Shown: piece by piece, positions 1 to 8,530 of the stretch
Numbering within the stretch: the stretch's first letter is position 1
Layout of the letters: every line of letters starts with the position of its first letter
Origin: Phoronis ovalis
Lineage: Eukaryota; Phoronida; Phoronidae
Length of the DNA: 13,983 nucleotides
Assembly (NCBI GenBank): GCA_028565635.1
Contig: JAOXYB010035018.1
Location: 1 to 13,983 of the forward strand
Direction of reading: 5' to 3'
Notes under the pieces: generated by a model
Told to the model about the DNA's origin: nothing
Seen by the model: only the letters and a program-made list of their open reading frames with translations
Databases searched by the model: none
Program-made: the position numbers and the translations under genes

Positions 1-416
1 CGTAAACAAGGACCGTCCAATTTGTGTGTCCAAGTTAAGTTTACGCATTTGCTTGAACTTGGACGATTTCCCTGTGTTCTTATGTATATAATAACAAATT
101 AATGGTCCGTTTTTTTTCAAACAAGCAACTTTTCTATAAAAGTTGTATGTATTAAAATTGTACTATATAACAGCCTTCACGTAGAGATTAAAAAGGTAGT
201 ATGAAATGCAAGATAAGAGTCAATTATTCAATAGGATTAAATTTTCTTTCCCCCTGATGATGAAGACGTTTAAACAAATCAATGCATGGAAAACGTAACA
301 TTTCTTATAATGTAAAGCAAGAAATGTTCTTACTATTATAAAAACTTTTTAAAATGTATTATAGGAATGCTAAATGTAATAGAATATGATGCTAAATTAT
401 CAGTATAAATACTAAC
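1..416. other. Non-coding left flank, intron 2 of the SLC22-like gene
   Basis: This AT-rich stretch lies just past the donor of transporter exon 2 and should be intron 2. I looked on the minus strand for the next exon, which should complete a split codon and continue with a GRR/GRK-type motif, and found no acceptor followed by an open frame. Two small inverted repeats are visible. One pairs TCCAAGTT (28-35) with AACTTGGA (56-63). The other pairs AACATTTCTT (297-306) with AAGAAATGTT (319-328), a perfect 10-bp stem with a 12-nt loop. No function is assigned to either. Confidence 0.6.
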
Positions 417-520
417 TTATCAGACAGCACGCCAAATATCATCACTCCAATAAATTTACCAGCGCCAACCATGCCACCAGATGTCGCTGCTACCCATTCG
501 GAACCGCAAACCAAATTCCA
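417..520 (-). CDS. SLC22-like transporter, coding exon 2 (transmembrane helix 2)
   Basis: This 104-bp exon continues the transporter whose first exon is at 5215..4841. Read on the minus strand it opens with WNLVC, the residues that in SLC22 proteins follow the TIVT(E/Q) motif ending exon 1. It then gives a glycine-rich hydrophobic helix, residues 134-156 of the joined protein, and ends GVLSD, the first half of MFS motif A (GxLxDrxGRR). The acceptor reads TTTTTTAATTAG before TGG and the donor is AA|GTTAGT at 417/416. The intron enters in phase 0 and the next leaves in phase 2, splitting motif A between exons 2 and 3. As I recall, vertebrate SLC22 genes also have a 104-bp exon here; that is from memory. 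The exon is too short for a standard ORF cut-off. The rest of the gene lies left of the window. Confidence 0.88.
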
Positions 521-1013
521 CTAATTAAAAAATGTACTGCTTTATACATCGAAAACGATAGCATGTACAAAGTTGAAAATCAAGAACGTCAGCTTTTAAG
601 CCATGGACATTGATTGTTACTATTATTAGATTTTGTTTTGGTGATGTTCATTATACGTTGCACACCTATTTGTCATTAGAATTTCAACCTTGTAATAATT
701 ACTTTGATTTGTCATTTGCACTATTCTTTATGAACATGTTAAATTTTCTTGCTGTAACTAAGAAAAATAACTCATTAAATTTGGACCACCTCGTTAACCC
801 ACTTTTAAACTTTATTTCCATCATATTTGTGAATGAATCGCGTGAGCGCACGCAAAACTACGTCATTGTCCATTCACAGAATGCGACATGCTGGGATCGT
901 TTGGGTCTGAGACTGGTGGCTCTACCAAGTGCATGCAAATAGTTTATTGTATATGAAATACTGAGAAGTTATATAATACTGATCTATTAAACAGCAGAAC
1001 TGTGTTTAACAGT

Positions 1014-1238
1014 ACAATCGTGCGTGGACGAAATTCCCGCGGTGGATAAACTTTTTAATGTATTTTAAATGTTACTTTTTCGAAATTATACCCTATTTTT
1101 AGTTTCAAGAATGATCATTCTTTTCTTAATTTCGAGGACGGTGATTTTCTAAATGCCCTTTTCCGGACCTTTTCCGCTAATTGGAACAATCGTGCGTACC
1201 TATTGGTTGTTGGGTGATGCTAGCGGGCTTAACAGTAA
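1014..1238. repeat. Palindrome flanked by 12-bp direct repeats
   Basis: The 12-mer ACAATCGTGCGT occurs at 1014-1025 and again at 1187-1198, and TTAACAGTA occurs beside each (1006-1014 and about 1230-1238). Between them is a perfect 16-bp palindrome, AAGAATGATCATTCTT (1107-1122), within a looser pairing of CGAAATTA (1081-1088) with TAATTTCG (1127-1134). This may be the remnant of a small mobile element, but no clear terminal inverted repeat or target-site duplication is visible. Confidence 0.4.
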
Positions 1239-1462
1239 TTGTTATATTTTTATTTTTATGTACTTGTATTGTGACTCGTAAGCAGGTTTTAGCGAGGAAG
1301 GGAAAGTTACCAGCCATTTAGTATATTTAACATTTTTCATGTATGCAAGCGGTACCTCTGCCCAAGAAGGATGTGTTCCCCTTGTAATGGCGGGGTCCAG
1401 GAACCGCATTAGGCCCCGGAAGCCGAGCTATTTTCATTCCCACTCAGGCCGGTCAGACACTT

Positions 1463-1567
1463 TTTCAACAGGGGGTGCCTTACTGTTTCAAAAGGGGGGT
1501 GCGTTATCATTAAATATGTTCCTTCCATTTCAAAAAGGGGGTGCGTTTGCACCCAACCCCCCCCCCC
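1463..1567. repeat. Degenerate TTTCAAAAGGGGGTGC triplicate plus C11 tract
   Basis: Three copies of a TTTCAA-(G5/G6)-TGC motif start at 1463, 1486 and 1528, in a locally GC-rich patch (about 1340-1600) that contrasts with the AT-rich surroundings. The third copy forms a hairpin, GGGTGC-GTTT-GCACCC, and is followed by a run of 11 C at 1557-1567. The patch is probably part of a dispersed repeat; no coding domain fits. The G and C runs are potential slippage or secondary-structure sites and may be length-variable or mis-sequenced. Confidence 0.6.
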
Positions 1568-1779
1568 ATCTGACGGGGACGGGCCTGCCACTGCTAGCTT
1601 CTTTGAGCTGTTGTTTTAGGACACAAAAATTAAAACTCACAAATTCATTTCTGAGAATAGAGAGAAAATGTTGAGACATTAAGACTCAGGAATTTTTTTG
1701 CTGAGTTAATTACTGTACTGTTGTTATACCATAAGTTCCACTTTCAGGTGTAAGGGGACAGGAAGGCACTTTTTTCAGA

Positions 1780-1822
1780 TCCACCACCCAGAATGTTTTT
1801 TATTCTGGTACCCACCACCAAG
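1780..1822. repeat. Dispersed CCACCACC repeat, copy 1
   Basis: CCACCACCC, about 20 bp of T-rich spacer, then GGTACCCACCACC. The same layout recurs in the same orientation at 3679-3720. The spacer contains a perfect 7-bp inverted repeat, CCAGAAT (1788-1794) with ATTCTGG (1802-1808). The copies are diverged, so this is an old dispersed repeat rather than a recent duplication. Confidence 0.5.
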
Positions 1823-3424
1823 AAATTCCAATTAAGATAAGCCCCACCATCCACATTTCAAAGAAAAAATGTTTATCAAAACCTAGTTTTAAGCTATTTT
1901 AGAAGACTATCAACGAATTTTAAAACATTCTCAGCCGCTGCCATTCGTTTATAAACTGAAACTGTACCAAAAAACAACAAAATACAAAGATACATTAAAA
2001 ACAGTAATATAATTAGTCCTTTCTATGTTGCCGTCCATAAACATGTTTAAAATAAAATGTGTAAAAATGCTTATATAGTTTTAAGTTAGTCATGAGTTGG
2101 AGTTGGACTTTACAAAATTTAATTTATGGGTAAATTTCTACTAAATGTGTGTGGTCTTGACATGTAGAAAAGCCGTTTTTTAATTCTTGCCATGTGCGTT
2201 TAAATATGCTTTCAGTGCAGGTTGCCAATACTTTTTTAACATACAAATTATAACACGCAGATACTCATGGATATTACATTGGCTTCTGTTCACACTAGTG
2301 GTAAATTAAAGAAATTCTAAGTAAAAGAGAGACAGAACAAGTATTCCATTTTGTGCAAGGAAATTCTTTTCTATATTTGATCATAAAGAAATGTATTTAT
2401 CACTCGATAGCATGTGGTTTTAAACTAGGGATTTTTAATTCAACAAGGCTCGAGCCAGTATGTCTAGGTAAAGATTTCCTAAAAAAACATTTCAATTTCA
2501 AGATAATAAACAGTTCTGTTTACCCCACTCACATTTTATGTGCACAGACTACCAGTACCATTAAATTTCGCTAATCCTGTTTAATATAAGTGTCATGATT
2601 ATAATAGACCCCGATTTAATGTTTACCTATCCAAGACATTTAGTACCTGATCAAATAATATTTTATTTCAAAGCATCACCTAACAATATTTAACATAAAA
2701 TGATTCAAATGACCTAGGTCGGTCTAAATGAAATACAACTTTTACTAAGATGTTTAATTAAAGTTCCGAAGTACCAAAATATGCTGTAACACAGCCCAAT
2801 GTCATAATAGAAATTGGTTTAGGCACTTGTACATAAATGAATTATTGACTCAAAATTGTAAATGTGGGTCCTCTACTAAATGATTCATTTAGAATACTTT
2901 TATTGCTAAAAAATTACATGGCCTTCTTGAAAAAAAGGTGAAAATACGTTCTATCAGCCTCTCACTTCGTAAATATAAAAAACTGACGGAAATGTGAACA
3001 TTTTCTATCATGAAATAAGGTTCCAGAAGCGTTTTACAAAGAGCGCGTGTTTAGCAATTTTGCTCAGTGCTATATGTCGCACTTTCACGGAATGATTTTC
3101 TGTAATGTCTTCAAAAAGGAGCGCTATTATAGTATGCTAAGAATGAATCATAGTTTAAAAAAACTCGAAAACACGTAAAACTGGCGGATGGCCTCTCGAT
3201 ATAATTAATGTGAAACCTCAATTGAAACATTTTACTTTGACGTGGCAGGTCCTGTACTGTATTAGCATATGAGAATATTCTACTAGTAAGCTTGGGGTGT
3301 AATCTTAGCTGTAACTGTAATCTCAAAAATATTTATTTTCGTACAATAATTTTTGTCATTTTTGTCATATTGTCATAAAAAATGTCAGGTTCTTAGTTTA
3401 TTTCAGCATCAAATATATAACTTA

Positions 3425-3484
3425 AAATCATATAAATTATAATCCCAAGTTGTACATAAATCATATAAATTATAATCCCAAGTT
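3425..3484. repeat. 27-bp direct repeat, two perfect copies, period 33
   Basis: The 27-bp unit beginning AAATCATATAAATTATAATC and ending CCCAAGTT occurs at 3425-3451 and again, unchanged, at 3458-3484, separated by TGTACA. Perfect identity in otherwise degenerate intronic sequence points to a recent local duplication. Just upstream (3350-3377) there are also three loose copies of TTGTCAT. Confidence 0.9.
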
Positions 3485-3678
3485 ATTACTAGATCAGTCC
3501 TGTTTGAGACTTATCTTAAAGCAACTCCCGGAATTACAGAGATACATAGTACATTCAGAAACACTGGTATGTTAGGTAATTATGCCTCTGAAGCCTGATC
3601 AAATTAGGATAGCTGATGTTTCTTTTATCCGATAGTTTGTTAACAACCACCCATGCATCAAATGGATTTATTTGTCAC

Positions 3679-3720
3679 CCCACCACCGATACTATGTATT
3701 TTAATTCAGTACCCAGCACC
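3679..3720. repeat. Dispersed CCACCACC repeat, copy 2
   Basis: CCCACCACC, a T-rich spacer, then AGTACCCAGCACC, matching the layout and orientation of the copy at 1780-1822 with substitutions in the spacer. Both copies lie in the same transporter intron. Confidence 0.5.
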
Positions 3721-3791
3721 ATTAATTATACTTTTTTCCGTTTCTTTCTCCTCATACAGCCAAAATTTCTGACCGTCAGTTGAAAATTATA

Positions 3792-3817
3792 ACCCGTCAT
3801 TTGACGATATGACGGGT
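3792..3817. repeat. Perfect 9-bp stem hairpin
   Basis: ACCCGTCAT (3792-3800) and ATGACGGGT (3809-3817) are exact reverse complements around an 8-nt loop. A related GACCGTCAG lies just upstream near 3772. The hairpin sits in the transporter intron; its role is unknown and it may belong to a degraded repeat. Confidence 0.6.
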
Positions 3818-4840
3818 CGCTGGCTAAAATAATGCTCGTAAGCCCTACTAGCCTGCACTGAGTGACTGATATGTCCCACTAAAAATTTTTCTTTTGTTCA
3901 TTCATAATTTCATAAAAGTGTAGGTGATTCGCGCGTGTCAACAATTATATATTAAATAAATAGAAAGCCAGTTAATAAACAAAATCAATATAACTTTTAA
4001 ACAATAAAAATAGCATAGGAGAGTAGTCTATGTTATTGTTCTTTCTACATAAAAGGCAAATCCGGGTGGCGCCACTCAAGCAGTAGAAAGTAGTAGAAAC
4101 CCATTCCATATATGGTTTTAGCAATCCAGGGTTAAATAGAAATTGTGTAAAAATCAATCTTTATATCAATTTTTCATTTCTGCAAGTAAAGTGGAAGCAA
4201 AAAGAACATGTAAGCAATCATAATTAGGCTATCAGATGGCAAATTGGATTCTTGAACGGTAGCAACCCGAAACTAAACCCGGGGGATAAAACCCAAGTAC
4301 GGAAAGATCCTTGTTATTTGTTACGTATTAAAATTTACTTTAATCACGCTATTTCATATTTTAATAATAATATTCATATTTTAAATCATGCATACGCTAT
4401 GGTAAACATATACCAGAACAAGTTAGGGGTCATCATGTATATATTTATGAAAATTAAAAAAAAAAAATTATATCAATAGTTTTTTAATTTTACACAAAAA
4501 TTCATTCCTCATGTCTTTTAAGAATTCATATAACAAAAATATATGACAAAGAAAGTGACATTTTTCATGGAAACTGTTTTTTTAGCAAAATAGTATGTCC
4601 ATTATATTGCATGGTGTTGTTTACCAAGACACAGTTATGTTAACCTAATAATGTAACCGAAGGTTATCAATAACAAGACATCAGACATCTGCCTAGTCTA
4701 GTTGTTTATTGTATGACTATCCAACGCTATGAAAACGGGCGAAGAAAAAACCCCTCTTTTTACCTAGAAAAACAAATATCTGGTGACCCTAACGTTTTTG
4801 CACAGTATACAGCGCAGACATACAGTATATAATTACGTAC

Positions 4841-5215
4841 CTGTGTGACAATAGTTTTTCCAAATATTGTATCGTCATATTCCCAATCAGAACATTTCAC
4901 AGTTGGTAATCCCAGAGTGTCATTGACAGTTAAATGTAACATTTCAATATCCGAAAATCCTGTGAAATTATATATATGACATTTACTGTATGCACCTTGG
5001 TCGTCTACAGGAATTATTAAACTTTTGCGCTCGTGTAAAGTCATATTTTGCAGGAGATCAGGTGCTTTACACCAATGATCGGGGACTGCGGCAACAAATA
5101 CATACAGCATAGTTGAGAAAGCCGAAAAAAATACCTTTGCTGCCACTAGAACATATAGGAATCGTTGGTACCGACCAAATTCACCTGTGTGCTTCAGAAA
5201 ACTGTCGAAATTCAT
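4841..5215 (-). CDS. SLC22-like organic cation/carnitine transporter, coding exon 1
   Basis: This exon encodes the first 125 residues of a plasma-membrane major-facilitator solute carrier of the SLC22 type. The start fits the family: MNFDSFL, then GEFGRYQ (11-17), a hydrophobic helix at about 19-44, and P-D-H-W-C (45-49), matching the PxHxC at the start of the large extracellular loop. That loop has three N-glycosylation sequons (NMT 57, NFT 83, NDT 98) and cysteines 49, 79 and 108, then CSDWEYD (108-114) and TIVTQ (121-125). The exon ends at a strong donor, CAG|GTACGT, in phase 0, and exon 2 at 520..417 continues with WNLVC. The start codon has G at -3 and an in-frame TAG lies 11 codons upstream. 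Substrate cannot be inferred: cation, carnitine and anion branches share these motifs. The C-terminal ten or so helices lie outside the window. Confidence 0.93.
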
Positions 5216-5245
5216 ATCTTGTAATTCTATTAATACACAGGATTC

Positions 5246-5388
5246 CTAGAAAATATATTGGTTACAGTTGGATATGCTCCAACGTATGTATACTGTGTAA
5301 TCAATCATGCCACGCGTGGTCAAAAACATGCTCGGGAATTTTCTGTGCACTCCGACTGCGCACTCCGACTGCGCACATTTATACATAC
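5246..5388 (-). promoter_or_regulatory. 5' region of SLC22-like gene: TATA-like box or 5' UTR intron
   Basis: Two readings compete. TATAAAT lies at 5383..5377 (minus strand), about 160 nt before the start codon, and could be a TATA box. Overlapping it is CTTAAG|GTATGT (GT at 5388-5387), a near-consensus donor, with a plausible acceptor TTTTCTAG ending at 5246. Together these would make a 143-bp 5' UTR intron. Reading back through that hypothetical upstream exon in frame meets a stop with no ATG, so the protein start would be the same either way. Confidence 0.3.
5348..5376. repeat. 13-bp tandem duplication upstream of the SLC22-like start
   Basis: CACTCCGACTGCG is repeated exactly twice in tandem (5348-5360 and 5361-5373), followed by CAC. 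It lies about 135-160 bp upstream of the transporter start codon and immediately downstream, in the gene's orientation, of the TATA-like sequence. It is GC-rich against an AT-rich background. It could be a small regulatory duplication or simply replication slippage. Confidence 0.8.
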
Positions 5389-5811
5389 CTTAAGATAAAT
5401 TGAATGCGTACTGACTGGGACTCTTATAATTAACCAGGTATTGTTTGTGTGAAATATTAGTTATATTGACCGCAAGCATACAGAAGGTAACAGTACACAC
5501 AAATAACTGTCGAATGTCTTCTTACATATAACAAAATGTGAACTGTAATTTAATGTTTGCGATTTATTGCAAAAAATAAATACTTTTACAGTGCTGTATT
5601 TAAAATTGATTACTATAACGGTACAGTACATGTCAACTATAGTTTTAATTGGATCGAATTTCATTTGAAATGAAAATACTTACTGACATTTCCAAATTCC
5701 AATCTCAAGATAGTATTCTTGCATATATGTGGCAATATACGCCATTTTGTAATTCGAACAATTAACTGATATAAATATTGCCCGTATATGAAAATGTTCA
5801 CCAACATAAAG

Positions 5812-5946
5812 TTGGCTACTTTTATTATATACCCATATATCAAATATTTGAGAGCTTTGAGAGATTCAAATAAAATTGGCTACTTATTAGATTTTCGAGA
5901 GATTCAATGTATATCTGGCTATTTATTATAGACATTCGAGAGATTT
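5812..5946. repeat. Degenerate tandem repeat, three copies
   Basis: Three copies of a unit beginning (T)TGGCTA(C/T)TT and ending near GAGAGATT start at 5812, 5876 and 5916, with spacings of 64 and 40 bp. The second and third share TCGAGAGATT; the first has TTTGAGAGATT. The array ends about 45 bp before the fold-back element that begins near 5990 and may be related to it. Confidence 0.6.
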
Positions 5947-5989
5947 TGATATCGATGAATCCAATGAAATTTAGAATTAAAGTTGTAGC

Positions 5990-6598
5990 CAAGATATTCA
6001 CACTTTACACCTTGAGTCAAATTTCGAGAAGTTTAATGAAAAAATAGAGTAATAAAACTACAAATTTTTGGAGAGGTATTAACTTAAGAATTATAAAAAA
6101 ATACTTTACTAATCTGTCACATAATTATGTAATTAGTAAGGATGTAAAATAAACTAAAAAAATATAAGTCCAACAACCCTGTACATACAAAATTGAAACA
6201 GAGGCTTCAAATAGTGTCTCTCAGTTTTTTAAAATTTTGTATCATTCAGAACTTAGGACTTTCCAAAATTCAATTGCCAGGATTTTTCATTTTTTCTGAC
6301 ACCCATATCTTTAGACGCACATCATTTAAGAAGTAAGAAAAATAATCAAAAATCTGAGATAACTTATTAGAGCTCCTAGTTGGAAGTTTTTGCTCTGCAG
6401 GGGTGTTGAACTTATATTTTTTTGTAGTTTACATTAATTTTGAAAAACATGAGTCTTTTTACGCATAATCATTTGACGTAAAGCAAGTTTTCATAATCCT
6501 CAAGGTTTCCTAAAATGCCGTATACTTTTTACAAGTCTATTTTTTCATTAACCTTCCCAAAATTTGACTCAAAGTGTAAATAATTTGTCCCGAGCGGG
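5990..6598. mobile_element. Fold-back / MITE-like element, long copy
   Basis: A non-coding element of about 600 bp with long imperfect terminal inverted repeats. The left arm (about 5990-6048, containing TATTCACACTTTACAC, TTGAGTCAAATTT and TTTAATGAAAAAATAGA) is the reverse complement of the right arm (about 6536-6590). A second, inner pair is also visible: 6143-6182 pairs with 6398-6434. Much of the element could therefore fold on itself. No transposase frame is present, so it would be non-autonomous. The right end runs into TGTCCCGAGCGGG, and the shorter relative at 10085-10450 ends in nearly the same bases (TGTCCCGAACGGG). Long stretches of the interior match that relative in direct orientation. 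Target-site duplications are not clear, so the exact ends are uncertain. Confidence 0.75.
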
Positions 6599-7432
6599 TC
6601 TAGCTACGTTGAGGAATAAGTGAATACTTATTTGAATTAATGCTAGAAATTTAGTTAAGAATTTTACTCAGTTAAACAGCTCCTCCCGATCCCACTAAAT
6701 GATTTTTTAACTGGCAGCTGATTACCAAAGATGCTAGGAGGAAAGCCTGAGAAAGCTTTTGTATTACTTTAATTTCCGCCAAGATTTTTAACATATTCAG
6801 GAGAAAAAAGTTAAGAACTGTCTATTTACACAAATGTACTTAATATTCATGTTTAGCAGGTCTCTGTGATGTCATTTCTAATTTGGTATAAGTGTTTTGA
6901 TGGAAATATTTTGTTTCTAAAGATATCGCAAATATTCAATTGTTTAGTCGATGTAAAATGTCGAGACTTTCTCAAGGTTATCAATAAGAGCAGCAACGTG
7001 TGTCACTTGTACTCGTGATCAATGTGTGTTGACTATTCTCACTATTGGGAATTGTTGGCATTACAATTTCGAAATTTCATTTTTAAAACTAGAAATTCTT
7101 TTCTCATTACAGTTTCATAGCTTTTAACATGCTATTACGTGAATATTTCTGTAACAAAGCGACAGACAGTCTCTGTAACAAGTGTTATTGAAATATTGCA
7201 CTATATAAACTCTTAAATGTATTTAATTAAAACACCCACATTCAACACTAAATTAATAGTATAAAGGGATAATATATACGTCATTGCTTGTTTTTATATA
7301 ATTCTACTGTGCAATTCAAATATCTACAATAATAACTCACAGTATCACTGTATAACAATGCAGGTATTTGATAAAAAAAACACGACTTTTAACTATTTTT
7401 CTTCCCACCGTTTTTTCAAGAGGTGAAGGTTT

Positions 7433-7992
7433 CCAAGCGATTTTTTTTAATATATTCACGGATTTTAGCTGATCAATAAAAAGGCAAGTGACACTAGTAA
7501 CACTACGGATTCCACAAAAAATTATCTCTTTGCTCATTTTTGCTTTTATGGTAACCCGTGTTATCAGATAATTTTACAATTTTTTAAATATTTATAAGCA
7601 ACTAAATTTCCAGCAATAGCGATCGAAATGTCAGGCCGCAACGTTCGGACAGTTTATTTTGAATCTGGTTCTGAATCTGGTTCTGGGGATAAAAAAAGTT
7701 GCGCACTTCAAAATGTTCAAAAAGTTAATTTTTTTTATAAAAGTCGGTGATGTCAACGGATTCCACAAAAAATATCTCTTTGATCATTTCTGCTTTTATG
7801 GCAACCCGTATTATCAAATAATTTTCAAAATATTTCAAACGATTTTTCTGAATATTTTCACAGATTTTTAGCAGATAAACGACAAACCAAGTGACACTAG
7901 TTATAAAAGATTCTTCATACATACCTAGAATACTCACGAAAAAGCGAAAAAATATTCCAGCAATAACGATCGAAATGTGTGGCCACAACGTT
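7433..7992. repeat. Shuffled three-module repeat
   Basis: Three modules each occur twice in direct orientation. S1 (CGATTTTT, TCAC(G/A)GATTTTT, AAGTGACACTAGT) is at 7433-7498 and 7836-7901. S2 (ACGGATTCCACAAAAAA, ATCTCTTTG, GCTTTTATGG, AACCCGT) is at 7505-7578 and 7756-7826. S3 (TTCCAGCAATA(G/A)CGATCGAAATG) is at 7609-7649 and 7955-7992. The order differs: S1-S2-S3 on the left, S2-S1-S3 on the right. A 12-bp tandem, GAATCTGGTTCT twice, sits at 7661-7684. Open frames on the minus strand through here contain repeated fragments of one another and are not accepted as genes. Confidence 0.75.
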
Positions 7993-8052
7993 CCAGATTC
8001 AAAATAAACTAAGTCCGAACATTGTAACTTAACATTTCGATCGCTATTGCTG
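7611..8052. mobile_element. Inverted-repeat (MITE/fold-back-like) element with ~60-bp arms
   Basis: The left arm at 7611-7668 begins CAGCAATAGCGATCGAAATG and ends TTTATTTTGAATCTGG. It is nearly the reverse complement of 7993-8052, which begins CCAGATTC and ends CGATCGCTATTGCTG. Shared sequence starts exactly at CAGCAA on both sides and diverges outside it, as expected for element ends. The span is about 440 bp and non-coding. An additional copy of the CAGCAATA end lies inside at 7957 in the left-arm orientation, so the right end contains a nested hairpin. No target-site duplication is evident. The family is not recognised. Confidence 0.7.
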
Positions 8053-8394
8053 TTTACAACATTATATTTTCGTTAGCTCAAATTCTTCGTTATAAATTTC
8101 ATTAGTACGTAAACATTTCAAGTTTGATTAAAAGGATGGTCATTATGGAAATTAAGTTTTTTAAATGTTTTTTATGCTACCTGTGTAAGTTCTCTTGTTT
8201 GTTTGAACCGCGTGTTATCGTGCATAATAGAATGTATGACAAGACGCAACACACATGTACTTTTTTCTGGACATACGACATATGCTTATTTTAATATGCA
8301 GATTAGTTAATCCTAATTTCTAATATTTTTAGTGTTTAACTTCCGTATTTTTTACAATTTTAAACTACTTTAACGTTGTCATATTGTAAATACT

Positions 8395-8530
8395 GGTCGG
8401 GGTCGTGGTCGGGATCGTGGTCGGGGTCGGGGTCGTGGTCGGGGTTGTGGTCGGGGTCGTGGTCGGGGTTGTGGTCGGGATCGTGGTCGGGGTTGGGGTC
8501 GTGGTCGGGGTTGTGGTCGGGGTCGTGGTC
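8395..8530 (+). repeat. GGTCGG/GGTCGT hexamer array (22.7 units)
   Basis: Twenty-two complete hexamers plus four bases with no indel, every unit being GGTCGG, GGTCGT, GGTTGT, GATCGT or GGTTGG. GGTCGG alternates with a variable hexamer, giving a 12-bp higher-order unit; the alternation slips at 8425 and 8491. The plus strand carries many GGG/GGGG runs, so it could form G-quadruplexes. An open frame through it would encode a Trp-Ser-Gly repeat, but this follows from the hexamer and I do not call it a gene. The array lies between the two genes with AT-rich sequence on both sides and is probably length-polymorphic. Confidence 0.95.

Larger units (their letters stand above)
521..4840 (-). other. 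Intron 1 of the SLC22-like gene (about 4.3 kb)
   Basis: This sequence lies between donor CAG|GTACGT (exon 1 ends at 4841) and acceptor TTAATTAG (exon 2 begins at 520), reading leftward. It is AT-rich and contains only short chance open frames; none shows a recognisable domain, splice context or codon bias. It holds several small repeats, listed separately: a palindrome region near 1081-1134, G-run triplets at 1463-1567, two copies of a CCACCACC repeat, a 27-bp direct repeat and a hairpin at 3792-3817. The stretches 1570-1780, 1825-3425 and 3820-4840 show no structure I can name. The extent rests on both flanking exons being real, and an additional exon inside cannot be excluded. Confidence 0.8.

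Noticed and set aside
1-70. Possible transporter exon 3 (minus-strand reading IGRSLFT)
   Set aside because: It resembles the post-motif-A region, but no AG acceptor sits at the required phase and TTGGACACACAA upstream breaks the expected motif.
610-942. 110-codon open frame on the plus strand
   Set aside because: It lies antisense within the transporter intron, has no recognisable domain, and its composition follows the AT-rich background.
1409-1591. Minus-strand frame with repeated HP(L/P)FE peptides
   Set aside because: The peptide repeat reflects the G-run DNA triplicate and poly-C tract, not a protein.
4760-4840. Extension of the transporter frame past residue 125
   Set aside because: The frame runs 26 codons past a strong CAG|GTACGT donor, and the true continuation (WNLVC) is found at 520..417.
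5113-5403. 96-codon plus-strand frame over the transporter start
   Set aside because: Its first part is the antisense shadow of SLC22-like exon 1; nothing in it resembles a protein family.
7725-7988. Minus-strand 87-codon frame with hydrophobic segment
   Set aside because: It coincides with repeat modules S1-S3, and its fragments are echoed in the neighbouring frame at 7337-7537, as expected for non-coding repeats.
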